Below, one piece after another: positions 35,901-46,481 of a DNA stretch of 64,000 bases; position 1 is the stretch's first letter, and each line of letters starts with the position of its first letter. A program made the translations under genes and the position numbers. The DNA comes from Volvox africanus (lineage: Eukaryota; Chlorophyta; Chlorophyceae; Chlamydomonadales; Volvocaceae), in assembly GCA_030268105.1 (NCBI GenBank), contig BSDZ01000015.1:124001-188000 (forward strand). Direction: 5' to 3'. The notes beneath the pieces are model-generated. The model worked only from the letters and a program-made list of their open reading frames with translations. It searched no databases and had not been told where the DNA came from.

Positions 35901-38900
35901 CCCTCCTTTTCCCCCTTCTCCCCCCCCCCTCGTTGTTAGGCATGATGGTGGTGCTTTGGTGGTGGCGGTGGTGATGGCGATGGCGTTCGTGGAGTCGTCG
36001 GTGAAAAGGTAAGTATCGGTGCCGTACCTACTTCCCTCCCGATCTCCCTCCCTCCCTCCCGTGTGCCCTCCTTTTCCCCCTTCCCCCCCCCCCTCGTTGT
36101 TAGGCATGATGGTGGTGCTTTGGTGGTGGCGGTGGTGGTGGCGATGGCGTTCGTGGAGTCGTCGGTGAAAAGGTAAGTATCGGTGCCGTACCTACTTCCC
36201 TCCCGATCTCACTCCCTCCCTCCCGTGTGCCCTCCTTTTCCCCCTTCTCCCCCCCCCTCGTTGTTAGGCATGATGGTGGTGCTTTGGTGGTGGCGGTGGT
36301 GGTGGCGATGGCGTTCGTGGAGTCGTCGGTGAAAAGGTAAGTATCGGTGCCGTACCTACTTCCCTCCCGATCTCCCTCCCTCCCTCCCGTGTGCCCTCCT
36401 TTTCCCCCTTCTCCCCCCCCCCTCGTTGTTAGGCATGATGGTGGTGCTTTGGTGGTGGCGGTGGTGATGGCGATGGCGTTCGTGGAGTCGTCGGTGAAAA
36501 GGTAAGTATCGGTGCCGTACCTACTTCCCTCCCGATCTCCCTCCCTCCCTCCCGTGTGCCCTCCTTTTCCCCCTTCTCCCCCCCCCTCGTTGTTAGGCAT
36601 GATGGTGGTGCTTTGGTGGTGGCGGTGGTGATGGCGATGGCGTTCGTGGAGTCGTCGGTGAAAAGGTAAGTATCGGTGCCGTACCTACTTCCCTCCCGAT
36701 CTCACTCCCTCCCTCCCGTGTGCCCTCCTTTTCCCCCTTCTCCCCCGCCCTCGTTGTTAGGCATGATGGTGGTGCTTTGGTGGTGGCGGTGGTGGTGGCG
36801 ATGGCGTTCTTGGAGTCGTCGGTGAAAAGGTAAGTATCGGTGCCGTACCTACTTCCCTCCCGATCTCACTCCCTCCCTCCCGTGTGCCCTCCTTTTCCCC
36901 CTTCTCCCCCCCCCCTCGTTGTTAGGCATGATGGTGGTGCTTTGGTGGTGGCGGTGGTGGTGGCGATGGCGTTCGTGGAGTCGTCGGTGAAAAGGTAAGT
37001 ATCGGTGCCGTACCTACTTCCCTCCCGATCTCACTCCCTCCCTCCCGTGTGCCCTCCTTTTCCCCCTTCTCCCCCCCCCTCGTTGTTAGGCATGATGGTG
37101 GTGCTTTGGTGGTGGCGGTGGTGATGGCGATGGCGTTCGTGGAGTCGTCGGTGAAAAGGTAAGTATCGGTGCCGTACCTACTTCCCTCCCGATCTCACTC
37201 CCTCCCTCCCGTGTGCCCTCCTTTTCCCCCTTCTCCCCCCCCCTCGTTGTTAGGCATGATGGTGGTGCTTTGGTGGTGGCGGTGGTGGTGGCGATGGCGT
37301 TCTTGGAGTCGTCGGTGAAAAGGTAAGTATCGGTGCCGTACCTACTTCCCTCCCGATCTCACTCCCTCCCTCCCGTGTGCCCTCCTTTTCCCCCTTCTCC
37401 CCCCCCCCTCGTTGTTAGGCATGATGGTGGTGCTTTGGTGGTGGCGGTGGTGGTGGCGATGGCGTTCGTGGAGTCGTCGGTGAAAAGGTAAGTATCGGTG
37501 CCGTACCTACTTCCCTCCCGATCTCACTCCCTCCCTCCCGTGTGCCCTCCTTTTCCCCCTTCTCCCCCCCCCTCGTTGTTAGGCATGATGGTGGTGCTTT
37601 GGTGGTGGCGGTGGTGATGGCGATGGCGTTCGTGGAGTCGTCGGTGAAAAGGTAAGTATCGGTGCCGTACCTACTTCCCTCCCGATCTCACTCCCTCCCT
37701 CCCGTGTGCCCTCCTTTTCCCCCTTCTCCCCCCCCCTCGTTGTTAGGCATGATGGTGGTGCTTTGGTGGTGGCGGTGGTGGTGGCGATGGCGTTCGTGGA
37801 GTCGTCGGTGAAAAGGTAAGTATCGGTGCCGTACCTACTTCCCTCCCGATCTCACTCCCTCCCTCCCGTGTGCCCTCCTTTTCCCCCTTCTCCCCCCCCC
37901 TCGTTGTTAGGCATGATGGTGGTGCTTTGGTGGTGGCGGTGGTGGTGGCGATGGCGTTCGTGGAGTCGTCGGTGAAAAGGTAAGTATCGGTGCCGTACCT
38001 ACTTCCCTCCCGATCTCCCTCCCTCCCTCCCGTGTGCCCTCCTTTTCCCCCTTCTCCCCCCCCCCTCGTTGTTAGGCATGATGGTGGTGCTTTGGTGGTG
38101 GCGGTGGTGGTGGCGATGGCGTTCGTGGAGTCGTCGGTGAAAAGGTAAGTATCGGTGCCGTACCTACTTCCCTCCCGATCTCACTCCCTCCCTCCCGTGT
38201 GCCCTCCTTTTCCCCCTTCTCCCCCCCCCTCGTTGTTAGGCATGATGGTGGTGCTTTGGTGGTGGCGGTGGTGGTGGCGATGGCGTTCGTGGAGTCGTCG
38301 GTGAAAAGGTAAGTATCGGTGCCGTACCTACTTCCCTCCCGATCTCCCTCCCTCCCTCCCGTGTGCCCTCCTTTTCCCCCTTCTCCCCCCCCCCTCGTTG
38401 TTAGGCATGATGGTGGTGCTTTGGTGGTGGCGGTGGTGATGGCGATGGCGTTCGTGGAGTCGTCGGTGAAAAGGTAAGTATCGGTGCCGTACCTACTTCC
38501 CTCCCGATCTCCCTCCCTCCCTCCCGTGTGCCCTCCTTTTCCCCCTTCTCCCCCCCCCTCGTTGTTAGGCATGATGGTGGTGCTTTGGTGGTGGCGGTGG
38601 TGATGGCGATGGCGTTCGTGGAGTCGTCGGTGAAAAGGTAAGTATCGGTGCCGTACCTACTTCCCTCCCGATCTCACTCCCTCCCTCCCGTGTGCCCTCC
38701 TTTTCCCCCTTCTCCCCCGCCCTCGTTGTTAGGCATGATGGTGGTGCTTTGGTGGTGGCGGTGGTGGTGGCGATGGCGTTCTTGGAGTCGTCGGTGAAAA
38801 GGTAAGTATCGGTGCCGTACCTACTTCCCTCCCGATCTCACTCCCTCCCTCCCGTGTGCCCTCCTTTTCCCCCTTCTCCCCCCCCCCTCGTTGTTAGGCA

Positions 38901-40929
38901 TGATGGTGGTGCTTTGGTGGTGGCGGTGGTGGTGGCGATGGCGTTCGTGGAGTCGTCGGTGAAAAGGTAAGTATCGGTGCCGTACCTACTTCCCTCCCGA
39001 TCTCACTCCCTCCCTCCCGTGTGCCCTCCTTTTCCCCCTTCTCCCCCCCCCTCGTTGTTAGGCATGATGGTGGTGCTTTGGTGGTGGCGGTGGTGATGGC
39101 GATGGCGTTCGTGGAGTCGTCGGTGAAAAGGTAAGTATCGGTGCCGTACCTACTTCCCTCCCGATCTCACTCCCTCCCTCCCGTGTGCCCTCCTTTTCCC
39201 CCTTCTCCCCCCCCCTCGTTGTTAGGCATGATGGTGGTGCTTTGGTGGTGGCGGTGGTGGTGGCGATGGCGTTCTTGGAGTCGTCGGTGAAAAGGTAAGT
39301 ATCGGTGCCGTACCTACTTCCCTCCCGATCTCACTCCCTCCCTCCCGTGTGCCCTCCTTTTCCCCCTTCTCCCCCCCCCCTCGTTGTTAGGCATGATGGT
39401 GGTGCTTTGGTGGTGGCGGTGGTGGTGGCGATGGCGTTCGTGGAGTCGTCGGTGAAAAGGTAAGTATCGGTGCCGTACCTACTTCCCTCCCGATCTCACT
39501 CCCTCCCTCCCGTGTGCCCTCCTTTTCCCCCTTCTCCCCCCCCCCTCGTTGTTAGGCATGATGGTGGTGCTTTGGTGGTGGCGGTGGTGATGGCGATGGC
39601 GTTCGTGGAGTCGTCGGTGAAAAGGTAAGTATCGGTGCCGTACCTACTTCCCTCCCGATCTCACTCCCTCCCTCCCGTGTGCCCTCCTTTTCCCCCTTCT
39701 CCCCCCCCCTCGTTGTTAGGCATGATGGTGGTGCTTTGGTGGTGGCGGTGGTGGTGGCGATGGCGTTCGTGGAGTCGTCGGTGAAAAGGTAAGTATCGGT
39801 GCCGTACCTACTTCCCTCCCGATCTCACTCCCTCCCTCCCGTGTGCCCTCCTTTTCCCCCTTCTCCCCCCCCCCTCGTTGTTAGGCATGATGGTGGTGCT
39901 TTGGTGGTGGCGGTGGTGATGGCGATGGCGTTCGTGGAGTCGTCGGTGAAAAGGTAAGTATCGGTGCCGTACCTACTTCCCTCCCGATCTCACTCCCTCC
40001 CTCCCGTGTGCCCTCCTTTTCCCCCTTCTCCCCCCCCCTCGTTGTTAGGCATGATGGTGGTGCTTTGGTGGTGGCGGTGGTGGTGGCGATGGCGTTCTTG
40101 GAGTCGTCGGTGAAAAGGTAAGTATCGGTGCCGTACCTACTTCCCTCCCGATCTCACTCCCTCCCTCCCGTGTGCCCTCCTTTTCCCCCTTCTCCCCCGC
40201 CCTCGTTGTTAGGCATGATGGTGGTGCTTTGGTGGTGGCGGTGGTGGTGGCGATGGCGTTCTTGGAGTCGTCGGTGAAAAGGTAAGTATCGGTGCCGTAC
40301 CTACTTCCCTCCCGATCTCACTCCCTCCCTCCCGTGTGCCCTCCTTTTCCCCCTTCTCCCCCCCCCCTCGTTGTTAGGCATGATGGTGGTGCTTTGGTGG
40401 TGGCGGTGGTGGTGGCGATGGCGTTCGTGGAGTCGTCGGTGAAAAGGTAAGTATCGGTGCCGTACCTACTTCCCTCCCGATCTCACTCCCTCCCTCCCGT
40501 GTGCCCTCCTTTTCCCCCTTCTCCCCCCCCCTCGTTGTTAGGCATGATGGTGGTGCTTTGGTGGTGGCGGTGGTGATGGCGATGGCGTTCGTGGAGTCGT
40601 CGGTGAAAAGGTAAGTATCGGTGCCGTACCTACTTCCCTCCCGATCTCACTCCCTCCCTCCCGTGTGCCCTCCTTTTCCCCCTTCTCCCCCCCCCTCGTT
40701 GTTAGGCATGATGGTGGTGCTTTGGTGGTGGCGGTGGTGATGGCGATGGCGTTCGTGGAGTCGTCGGTGAAAAGGTAAGTATCGGTGCCGTACCTACTTC
40801 CCTCCCGATCTCACTCCCTCCCTCCCGTGTGCCCTCCTTTTCCCCCTTCTCCCCCCCCCTCGTTGTTAGGCATGATGGTGGTGCTTTGGTGGTGGCGGTG
40901 GTGGTGGCGATGGCGTTCTTGGAGTCGTC

Positions 40930-40947
40930 GGTGAAAAAGAAAGTATC
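40930..40947 (+). other. C unit with destroyed splice donor
   Basis: The usual GTGAAAAGGTAAGTATC reads GTGAAAAAGAAAGTATC, removing the consensus donor. The mini-exon would read on into the spacer for at least 30 codons. Confidence 0.85.
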
Positions 40948-41588
40948 GGTGCCGTACCTACTTCCCTCCCGATCTCACTCCCTCCCTCCCGTGTGCCCTC
41001 CTTTTCCCCCTTCTCCCCCCCCCTCGTTGTTAGGCATGATGGTGGTGCTTTGGTGGTGGCGGTGGTGATGGCGATGGCGTTCGTGGAGTCGTCGGTGAAA
41101 AGGTAAGTATCGGTGCCGTACCTACTTCCCTCCCGATCTCACTCCCTCCCTCCCGTGTGCCCTCCTTTTCCCCCTTCTCCCCCCCCCCTCGTTGTTAGGC
41201 ATGATGGTGGTGCTTTGGTGGTGGCGGTGGTGGTGGCGATGGCGTTCGTGGAGTCGTCGGTGAAAAGGTAAGTATCGGTGCCGTACCTACTTCCCTCCCG
41301 ATCTCACTCCCTCCCTCCCGTGTGCCCTCCTTTTCCCCCTTCTCCCCCCCCCTCGTTGTTAGGCATGATGGTGGTGCTTTGGTGGTGGCGGTGGTGATGG
41401 CGATGGCGTTCGTGGAGTCGTCGGTGAAAAGGTAAGTATCGGTGCCGTACCTACTTCCCTCCCGATCTCACTCCCTCCCTCCCGTGTGCCCTCCTTTTCC
41501 CCCTTCTCCCCCCCCCTCGTTGTTAGGCATGATGGTGGTGCTTTGGTGGTGGCGGTGGTGGTGGCGATGGCGTTCTTGGAGTCGTCGG

Positions 41589-41606
41589 TGAAAAAAGTAA
41601 GTATCG
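41589..41606 (+). other. C unit with shifted donor
   Basis: AAAAGGTAAGT is changed to AAAAAAGTAAGT. GT is kept but the exon gains one base and loses the G at position -1, so the 69-nt symmetry is lost. Confidence 0.8.
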
Positions 41607-42576
41607 GTGCCGTACCTACTTCCCTCCCGATCTCACTCCCTCCCTCCCGTGTGCCCTCCTTTTCCCCCTTCTCCCCCCCCCCCTCGTTGTTAGGCATGAT
41701 GGTGTTGCTTTGGTGGTGGCGGTGGTGGTGGCGATGGCGTTCTTGGAGTCGTCGGTGAAAAGGTAAGTATCGGTGCCGTACCTACTTCCCTCCCGATCTC
41801 ACTCCCTCCCTCCCGTGTGCCCTCCTTTTCCCCCTTCTCCCCCCCCCCTCGTTGTTAGGCATGATGGTGGTGCTTTGGTGGTGGCGGTGGTGGTGGCGAT
41901 GGCGTTCGTGGAGTCGTCGGTGAAAAGGTAAGTATCGGTGCCGTACCTACTTCCCTCCCGATCTCACTCCCTCCCTCCCGTGTGCCCTCCTTTTCCCCCT
42001 TCTCCCCCCCCCCTCGTTGTTAGGCATGATGGTGGTGCTTTGGTGGTGGCGGTGGTGGTGGCGATGGCGTTCGTGGAGTCGTCGGTGAAAAGGTAAGTAT
42101 CGGTGCCGTACCTACTTCCCTCCCGATCTCACTCCCTCCCTCCCGTGTGCCCTCCTTTTCCCCCTTCTCCCCCCCCCTCGTTGTTAGGCATGATGGTGGT
42201 GCTTTGGTGGTGGCGGTGGTGGTGGCGATGGCGTTCGTGGAGTCGTCGGTGAAAAGGTAAGTATCGGTGCCGTACCTACTTCCCTCCCGATCTCACTCCC
42301 TCCCTCCCGTGTGCCCTCCTTTTCCCCCTTCTCCCCCCCCCTCGTTGTTAGGCATGATGGTGGTGCTTTGGTGGTGGCGGTGGTGATGGCGATGGCGTTC
42401 GTGGAGTCGTCGGTGAAAAGGTAAGTATCGGTGCCGTACCTACTTCCCTCCCGATCTCACTCCCTCCCTCCCGTGTGCCCTCCTTTTCCCCCTTCTCCCC
42501 CCCCCTCGTTGTTAGGCATGATGGTGGTGCTTTGGTGGTGGCGGTGGTGGTGGCGATGGCGTTCTTGGAGTCGTCG

Positions 42577-42594
42577 GTGAAAAAAAAAGTATCG
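42577..42594 (+). other. C unit with destroyed splice donor
   Basis: A run of nine A replaces AAAAGGTAA, so the donor GT is lost. The unit lies six repeats (about 987 bp) after the 41.59-kb variant, and both are followed by the same GGTGTTGCTTT variant unit. The pair is therefore a six-unit duplication. Confidence 0.85.
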
Positions 42595-43174
42595 GTGCCG
42601 TACCTACTTCCCTCCCGATCTCACTCCCTCCCTCCCGTGTGCCCTCCTTTTCCCCCTTCTCCCCCCCCCCCTCGTTGTTAGGCATGATGGTGTTGCTTTG
42701 GTGGTGGCGGTGGTGGTGGCGATGGCGTTCTTGGAGTCGTCGGTGAAAAGGTAAGTATCGGTGCCGTACCTACTTCCCTCCCGATCTCACTCCCTCCCTC
42801 CCGTGTGCCCTCCTTTTCCCCCTTCTCCCCCCCCCTCGTTGTTAGGCATGATGGTGGTGCTTTGGTGGTGGCGGTGGTGGTGGCGATGGCGTTCGTGGAG
42901 TCGTCGGTGAAAAGGTAAGTATCGGTGCCGTACCTACTTCCCTCCCGATCTCACTCCCTCCCTCCCGTGTGCCCTCCTTTTCCCCCTTCTCCCCCCCCCC
43001 TCGTTGTTAGGCATGATGGTGGTGCTTTGGTGGTGGCGGTGGTGGTGGCGATGGCGTTCGTGGAGTCGTCGGTGAAAAGGTAAGTATCGGTGCCGTACCT
43101 ACTTCCCTCCCGATCTCACTCCCTCCCTCCCGTGTGCCCTCCTTTTCCCCCTTCTCCCCCCCCCTCGTTGTTAG

Positions 43175-43243
43175 GCATGATGGTGGTGCTTTGGTGGTGG
43201 CGGTGGTGGTGGCGATGGCGTTCGTGGAGTCGTCGGTGAAAAG
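43175..43243 (+). other. Last array C mini-exon
   Basis: This is the final 69-nt segment. Its donor GTAAGTATCGGT then diverges into unique DNA. The next plausible acceptor is CTGAACCACAG at 43,330, and the phase-2 end (AG|G) continues as R-TLKSLCANRVNL. Confidence 0.6.
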
Positions 43244-43330
43244 GTAAGTATCGGTATCCAAACTCCACAGTCTTCAACACCCCGTCCTGATGGCACTTTC
43301 TTAATCTTGCACTCGGTTGCTGAACCACAG

Positions 43331-44854
43331 GACGCTCAAGAGCCTGTGCGCCAACCGCGTCAACCTCTGTGCGGGGACGCCATTTGAGTTTCCGGCAGCA
43401 GCAGCAGCAGCAGCGACAACAACAAAAACTTGGCCCAACAGGGTCCACGCCGATGATGACGGGTGGATCTGGGGGTCACCGGAAGGGCACCTGCTCCGTG
43501 GCCACACAGACAGAGGGGTGGATGATGCCACCCCTTACCCAGGGGCCGTCTCGGGAAGATCTAACAGCCTCCGACACACCGTCAGATGCCAGAACGAGCG
43601 GCGATGGCAACATTGGCTTTACGTAGTGGCAGCGCGAGGGGCAACGGCTTTGGTGGAGACGGGAGCAGACTGCGCGGTAAGGTCAACAATTACGCGATTG
43701 CGCCGTCCCTGTTGCGTATGTGGCTGGCAGACTGCAACTTTGAAGGCGCCCGACCGGAGGAGATGGCGGCCGCACTGCCGGCGTTGCAGACTCTCGTCAT
43801 ACGGCATGTCAGCAAGCAGGAAGACCTGCCATTGCAGCTCATTAAGGCGCTACATTTACTGAAGGTGAGATAGGGGCTCCGAGGGTCAAGCGAAAATCGT
43901 TAGAACGAAATATCCGACTCCTGACCACACAAAGCCATGGAAGGTAAAGGGGCGGGTAGAGGGACAGGGACAAGCTTAGGGCTTGGGGTATTAGTAAATG
44001 CCACCTAGGGCAACGCGCCTGCTTCCGGATTGATGTCCCTGTACCGACTGGAACAATAAATCAACTGGGCTGACGTTCATATATTTGGCAGTATATGAGG
44101 GTTTTCGTTATGCCCAGCTCCGTATGAGATTGCGTTTAGGCCTTTGTGTGTTGAGAGGCAGCGTGCCACTGTCCAAAATCAGAACTGCACCCCAAAGCAC
44201 CATGAGCCCTTCTTCCTTCTGATACTATAGTACAAATCTCCACTGCGTGAGTTTGGATCCTGCCGTCGCTTGCAACTTCACTTCCTCTACACAGCTGATG
44301 CCCGACGTGATAGCCCCGGAGAGCGATCGGTCACGGGCGCTGCACGAATCTCTCTGGTGGTGGCGATGGTTGCAGAAGGAGGATTGACCCGCTTACGCAG
44401 TTTGTGGCTTCCGGACTGGGCGGCGCCCCCTCATCAGCTGGTCCAGTGGCAGATGCAGATCGCACAGGTAAGCTTCCTCAGCAGGTCCGCGATTGCCTCG
44501 ACCATTTAGCCGATCTCGCCATCCACAGGCGATACCGTGTGTATAGTGTGTAAAATTCATTCGGCTTCTCAAGTCGTATAATAGTTAATGCCTGTAAAGG
44601 CCATGGCATGGATCTCAGTTCTCAGGCGTCGTAGCACCGTATTTCACCTCCTGGGTTCCGCCAGCCTACCGTCAGTGGCCATGCCCTCTTTACTGACACA
44701 TGCACTCCACTCATACCGATCGCAGATGGCCCCACTGGTGGCGCTCCGTATGGTTGACCACCACTACTTCTGGCGGCTGCCGGCACCCGTTGGTTGTCCG
44801 GAGGTGCAGGACAGACTGCAGTGGTGGGGCTTTGATGCCTGGAACGTGCTGTGA
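43331..44854 (+). CDS. 3' part of an LRR-like gene (exon structure partly unresolved)
   Basis: Several segments look coding. (1) From the acceptor at 43,330 two frames are open. One joins in phase to array C (TLKSLCANRVNLCAG). The other is Gln-rich then Ser/Thr/Gly-rich to 43,626. (2) 43,586-43,864 has an LRR-like run, LLRMWLADCNF then LPALQTLVIRHVSK, ending LHLLK at a GTGAG donor. (3) 44,295-44,467 follows CTCTACACAG and ends QMQIAQ at GTAAGC. Its 5' half reads best as LMPDVIAPESDRSRALHES and its 3' half, one frame over, as LTRLRSLWLPDW. That implies a frameshift, an unseen splice or pseudogenisation. (4) The last exon, 44,726-44,854, joins in phase 0 and ends with TGA. Leucine spacing (L..L..L.L) suggests leucine-rich repeats. 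Exon 4 is the piece duplicated in array A. Intactness is uncertain. Confidence 0.55.
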
Positions 44855-45827
44855 CCTGTGCGGATTGGCAGGTGAAAGGAGCGAAGATGCCAGCGACCGG
44901 ACCACTCTGACTCACTTGTTTGCCTCAGTCCCAGCTGAGATTGCTGAATGCTGTGCCGTGCTCAATGCTGGTAGAGTGAGGACATAAATCATGGCTTCTG
45001 CCCTTCTATGCGATGTTGGTTTGTATTGCGTTGTATATATTTGGACGTGCGTCGAGGAATGCCGCAAGATGGGAGGTGCGGGGTTGGAAGTTGTATCCAT
45101 AACTGCCCGTAGGTGCGCCGTGTCGTCGTGTTGAGCCTCGAGGCTCGATAAATGCTGCAGATGCCTTGGAGGGAGGGTATTGGTGAATATAGGGTGTTGC
45201 CGCATGCGCTCCGTTAATTGACTGATGTTGATATACCACATCATGTGATGTAGCCTTATGTGCCGTCCCACTTCTTAATGTTTGAGAAGCGAGTTTTAGC
45301 CGAAGTTTAAGGGACAAAGATGTCAAAGATCTGACCGCTAGCCTGGATGTGGGGAGGGGACTTGGATGAGCGCAAAGTGGCACCGACGCGGCAATCCAAC
45401 GGCTTGCATGTTCGACCTGGTTGACCAACGCATTCACGGTCCATGCTTGACCTGTACCCGGTGCGGCGGTATCCCCCACACGACTACACAAGGATAACAA
45501 ATGGCGCACGTGTGAAAGCATGAGTGCGTTACACATCATTGTGAGTACAGCATCAGGGATACTTCCCACGTTAGCAACCATACCCGCTTTCACCGCACCG
45601 ACGGCTCCACCATCCAGTGCCATGCACTACCGTGTGTCCCACATGCCTCGTGCCCAACACAAGCCTTAAGAACGGCACCTGGTCCCCGTCCGCCGGGATA
45701 TGCCCGTTTGCCAGTGGTCGGTGAAGGTGCGACAAACACCGCACCCCACAACCACGGTATCACCCTGAACAGGATGGACGGAATACTGGGAATGAAGCCT
45801 TCCAGGCTACCCATATCTGCAGCTAAG
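44723..45827 (+). repeat. A-type sequence at the LRR-like gene tail, with 2.5-kb internal deletion
   Basis: From the CAG before the terminal exon to 45,429 the sequence matches A-unit positions 903-1609. It then jumps to about position 4110 and runs through to about 244 of the next unit, ending at 45,827. Identity is very high, with few differences (for example one missing C near 45,206 and single changes near 45,592 and 45,747). The left edge of homology falls at the splice acceptor. This locus is therefore either the source of array A or a late product of it. Confidence 0.9.
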
Positions 45828-45846
45828 AGACCTAGGCCTCATTCCA

Positions 45847-45970
45847 CGGTGGCACCAGCCATCTACCATGGCCCCATGGCCACTCTGTGTGTGCAGAATT
45901 CTATATTGCGCAGGTTATGATCAGCCAAAGACCTAACACCCTAACTCCACCTCACATGCACCACACCACC
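45847..45970 (+). repeat. Inverted repeat, left arm
   Basis: About 120 bp is the reverse complement of 56,485-56,601 with only a handful of mismatches and small indels (roughly 90% or better). The shared core includes GCCATGGGGCCAT and TGCAGAATTCTATATTG. It lies directly after the A-type segment ends. Confidence 0.85.
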
Positions 45971-46086
45971 CCTATTTGATTCACCTTCGCAAAAAGCACC
46001 GTAAGCAAATACACACAGATACAGGACTGCTCTGCTGCGGGCCTTGACGAAACACCCTTCAACCTGGGGCAGTAGTCCCCCCGCCA

Positions 46087-46245
46087 TCATCGCCGCAATT
46101 TCAAATCTGCCTTGATGTCAGATGGGATAGCTACGGACACGGGTCTGGGGTCGTAGGCGTTCAGAGTTGTGGCCTCGCAGGCGCATCCGGACTCGCAGCT
46201 CAGCTTGGCGGTTCCCAAGATGCGGTAGCTTTGGAGATAGGAGAT
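46087..46245 (-). CDS. Terminal exon of unidentified gene, Cys-rich YLxSY motif
   Basis: On the minus strand a TTACCGCAG acceptor is followed by 52 codons and TGA. The peptide begins ISYLQSYRILGTAKLSCESG, continues with CACEATTLNAYDPRP and ends ADLKLRR. The YLxSYxxxG...C..GC.C pattern followed by a PVSVAI strand looks like a folded, conserved domain end. I have a memory of similar motifs in uncharacterised green-lineage proteins but cannot verify it and assign no function. Upstream exons should lie at higher coordinates; the long minus-strand frame at 46,482-47,435 is the nearest candidate, but no clear donor links them. Confidence 0.6.
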   Translation of the reverse strand: MSYLQSYRILGTAKLSCESGCACEATTLNAYDPRPVSVAIPSDIKADLKLRR

Positions 46246-46481
46246 CTGCGGTAACGGAGAGGGGTGGGCGGCGGATGTGCGGGGATGTGTACCCCGTATA
46301 CGTAATTACCTAGCTGCAATAGAAGTCGCGTGCGTGTGTGTGTGGAACGGTAAAAGGCAACTGTAGGGGTAAGGCAATGCAGAGCAGGGCAGAAATAAAA
46401 CGGGAATTATGTCAAGTTTGGTTGAGGGCGACGAAGCTACCACCTCGCAAAGTGACCATCCCATCCAGACCGCCCAGACGC

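Larger units (their letters stand above)
29856..43243 (+). repeat. Array C: about 82 tandem mini-exon units of about 164 bp
   Basis: A unit of 163-166 bp repeats from the first GCATGATGG at 29,856 to the last AAAAG|GTAAG at 43,243. That is 13,388 bp, or about 82 units at a 164.4-bp mean. Each has a 69-nt segment bordered by a strong acceptor (long C/T run, then TTGTTAG) and a consensus donor (AAAAG|GTAAGTATC), with a spacer of about 95 nt. Of the three phases only phase 2 is open. It gives a 23-residue repeat that starts RHDGGALVV, is hydrophobic in the middle (VAVVVAMAF) and ends ESSVK. Variants swap V/M, L/V or A/V and keep the frame. Length changes fall in the poly-C of the spacer. Markers show internal block duplications (3, 6, 9, 12 and 24 units). 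Splice signals exist only on this strand. Confidence 0.95.

Noticed and set aside
29856..43243. CRISPR-like array of regular repeats
   Set aside because: Both parts of each 164-bp unit are repeated, there are no unique spacers and no cas genes, and the context is eukaryotic.
30000..43261. Minus-strand frames of 110-166 codons across array C (Gly/Glu/Arg and Thr/Asp-rich)
   Set aside because: They exist only where consecutive units happen to be 165 bp long, run through the poly-C spacer, and break whenever it changes by one base. All splice-like signals are on the + strand.
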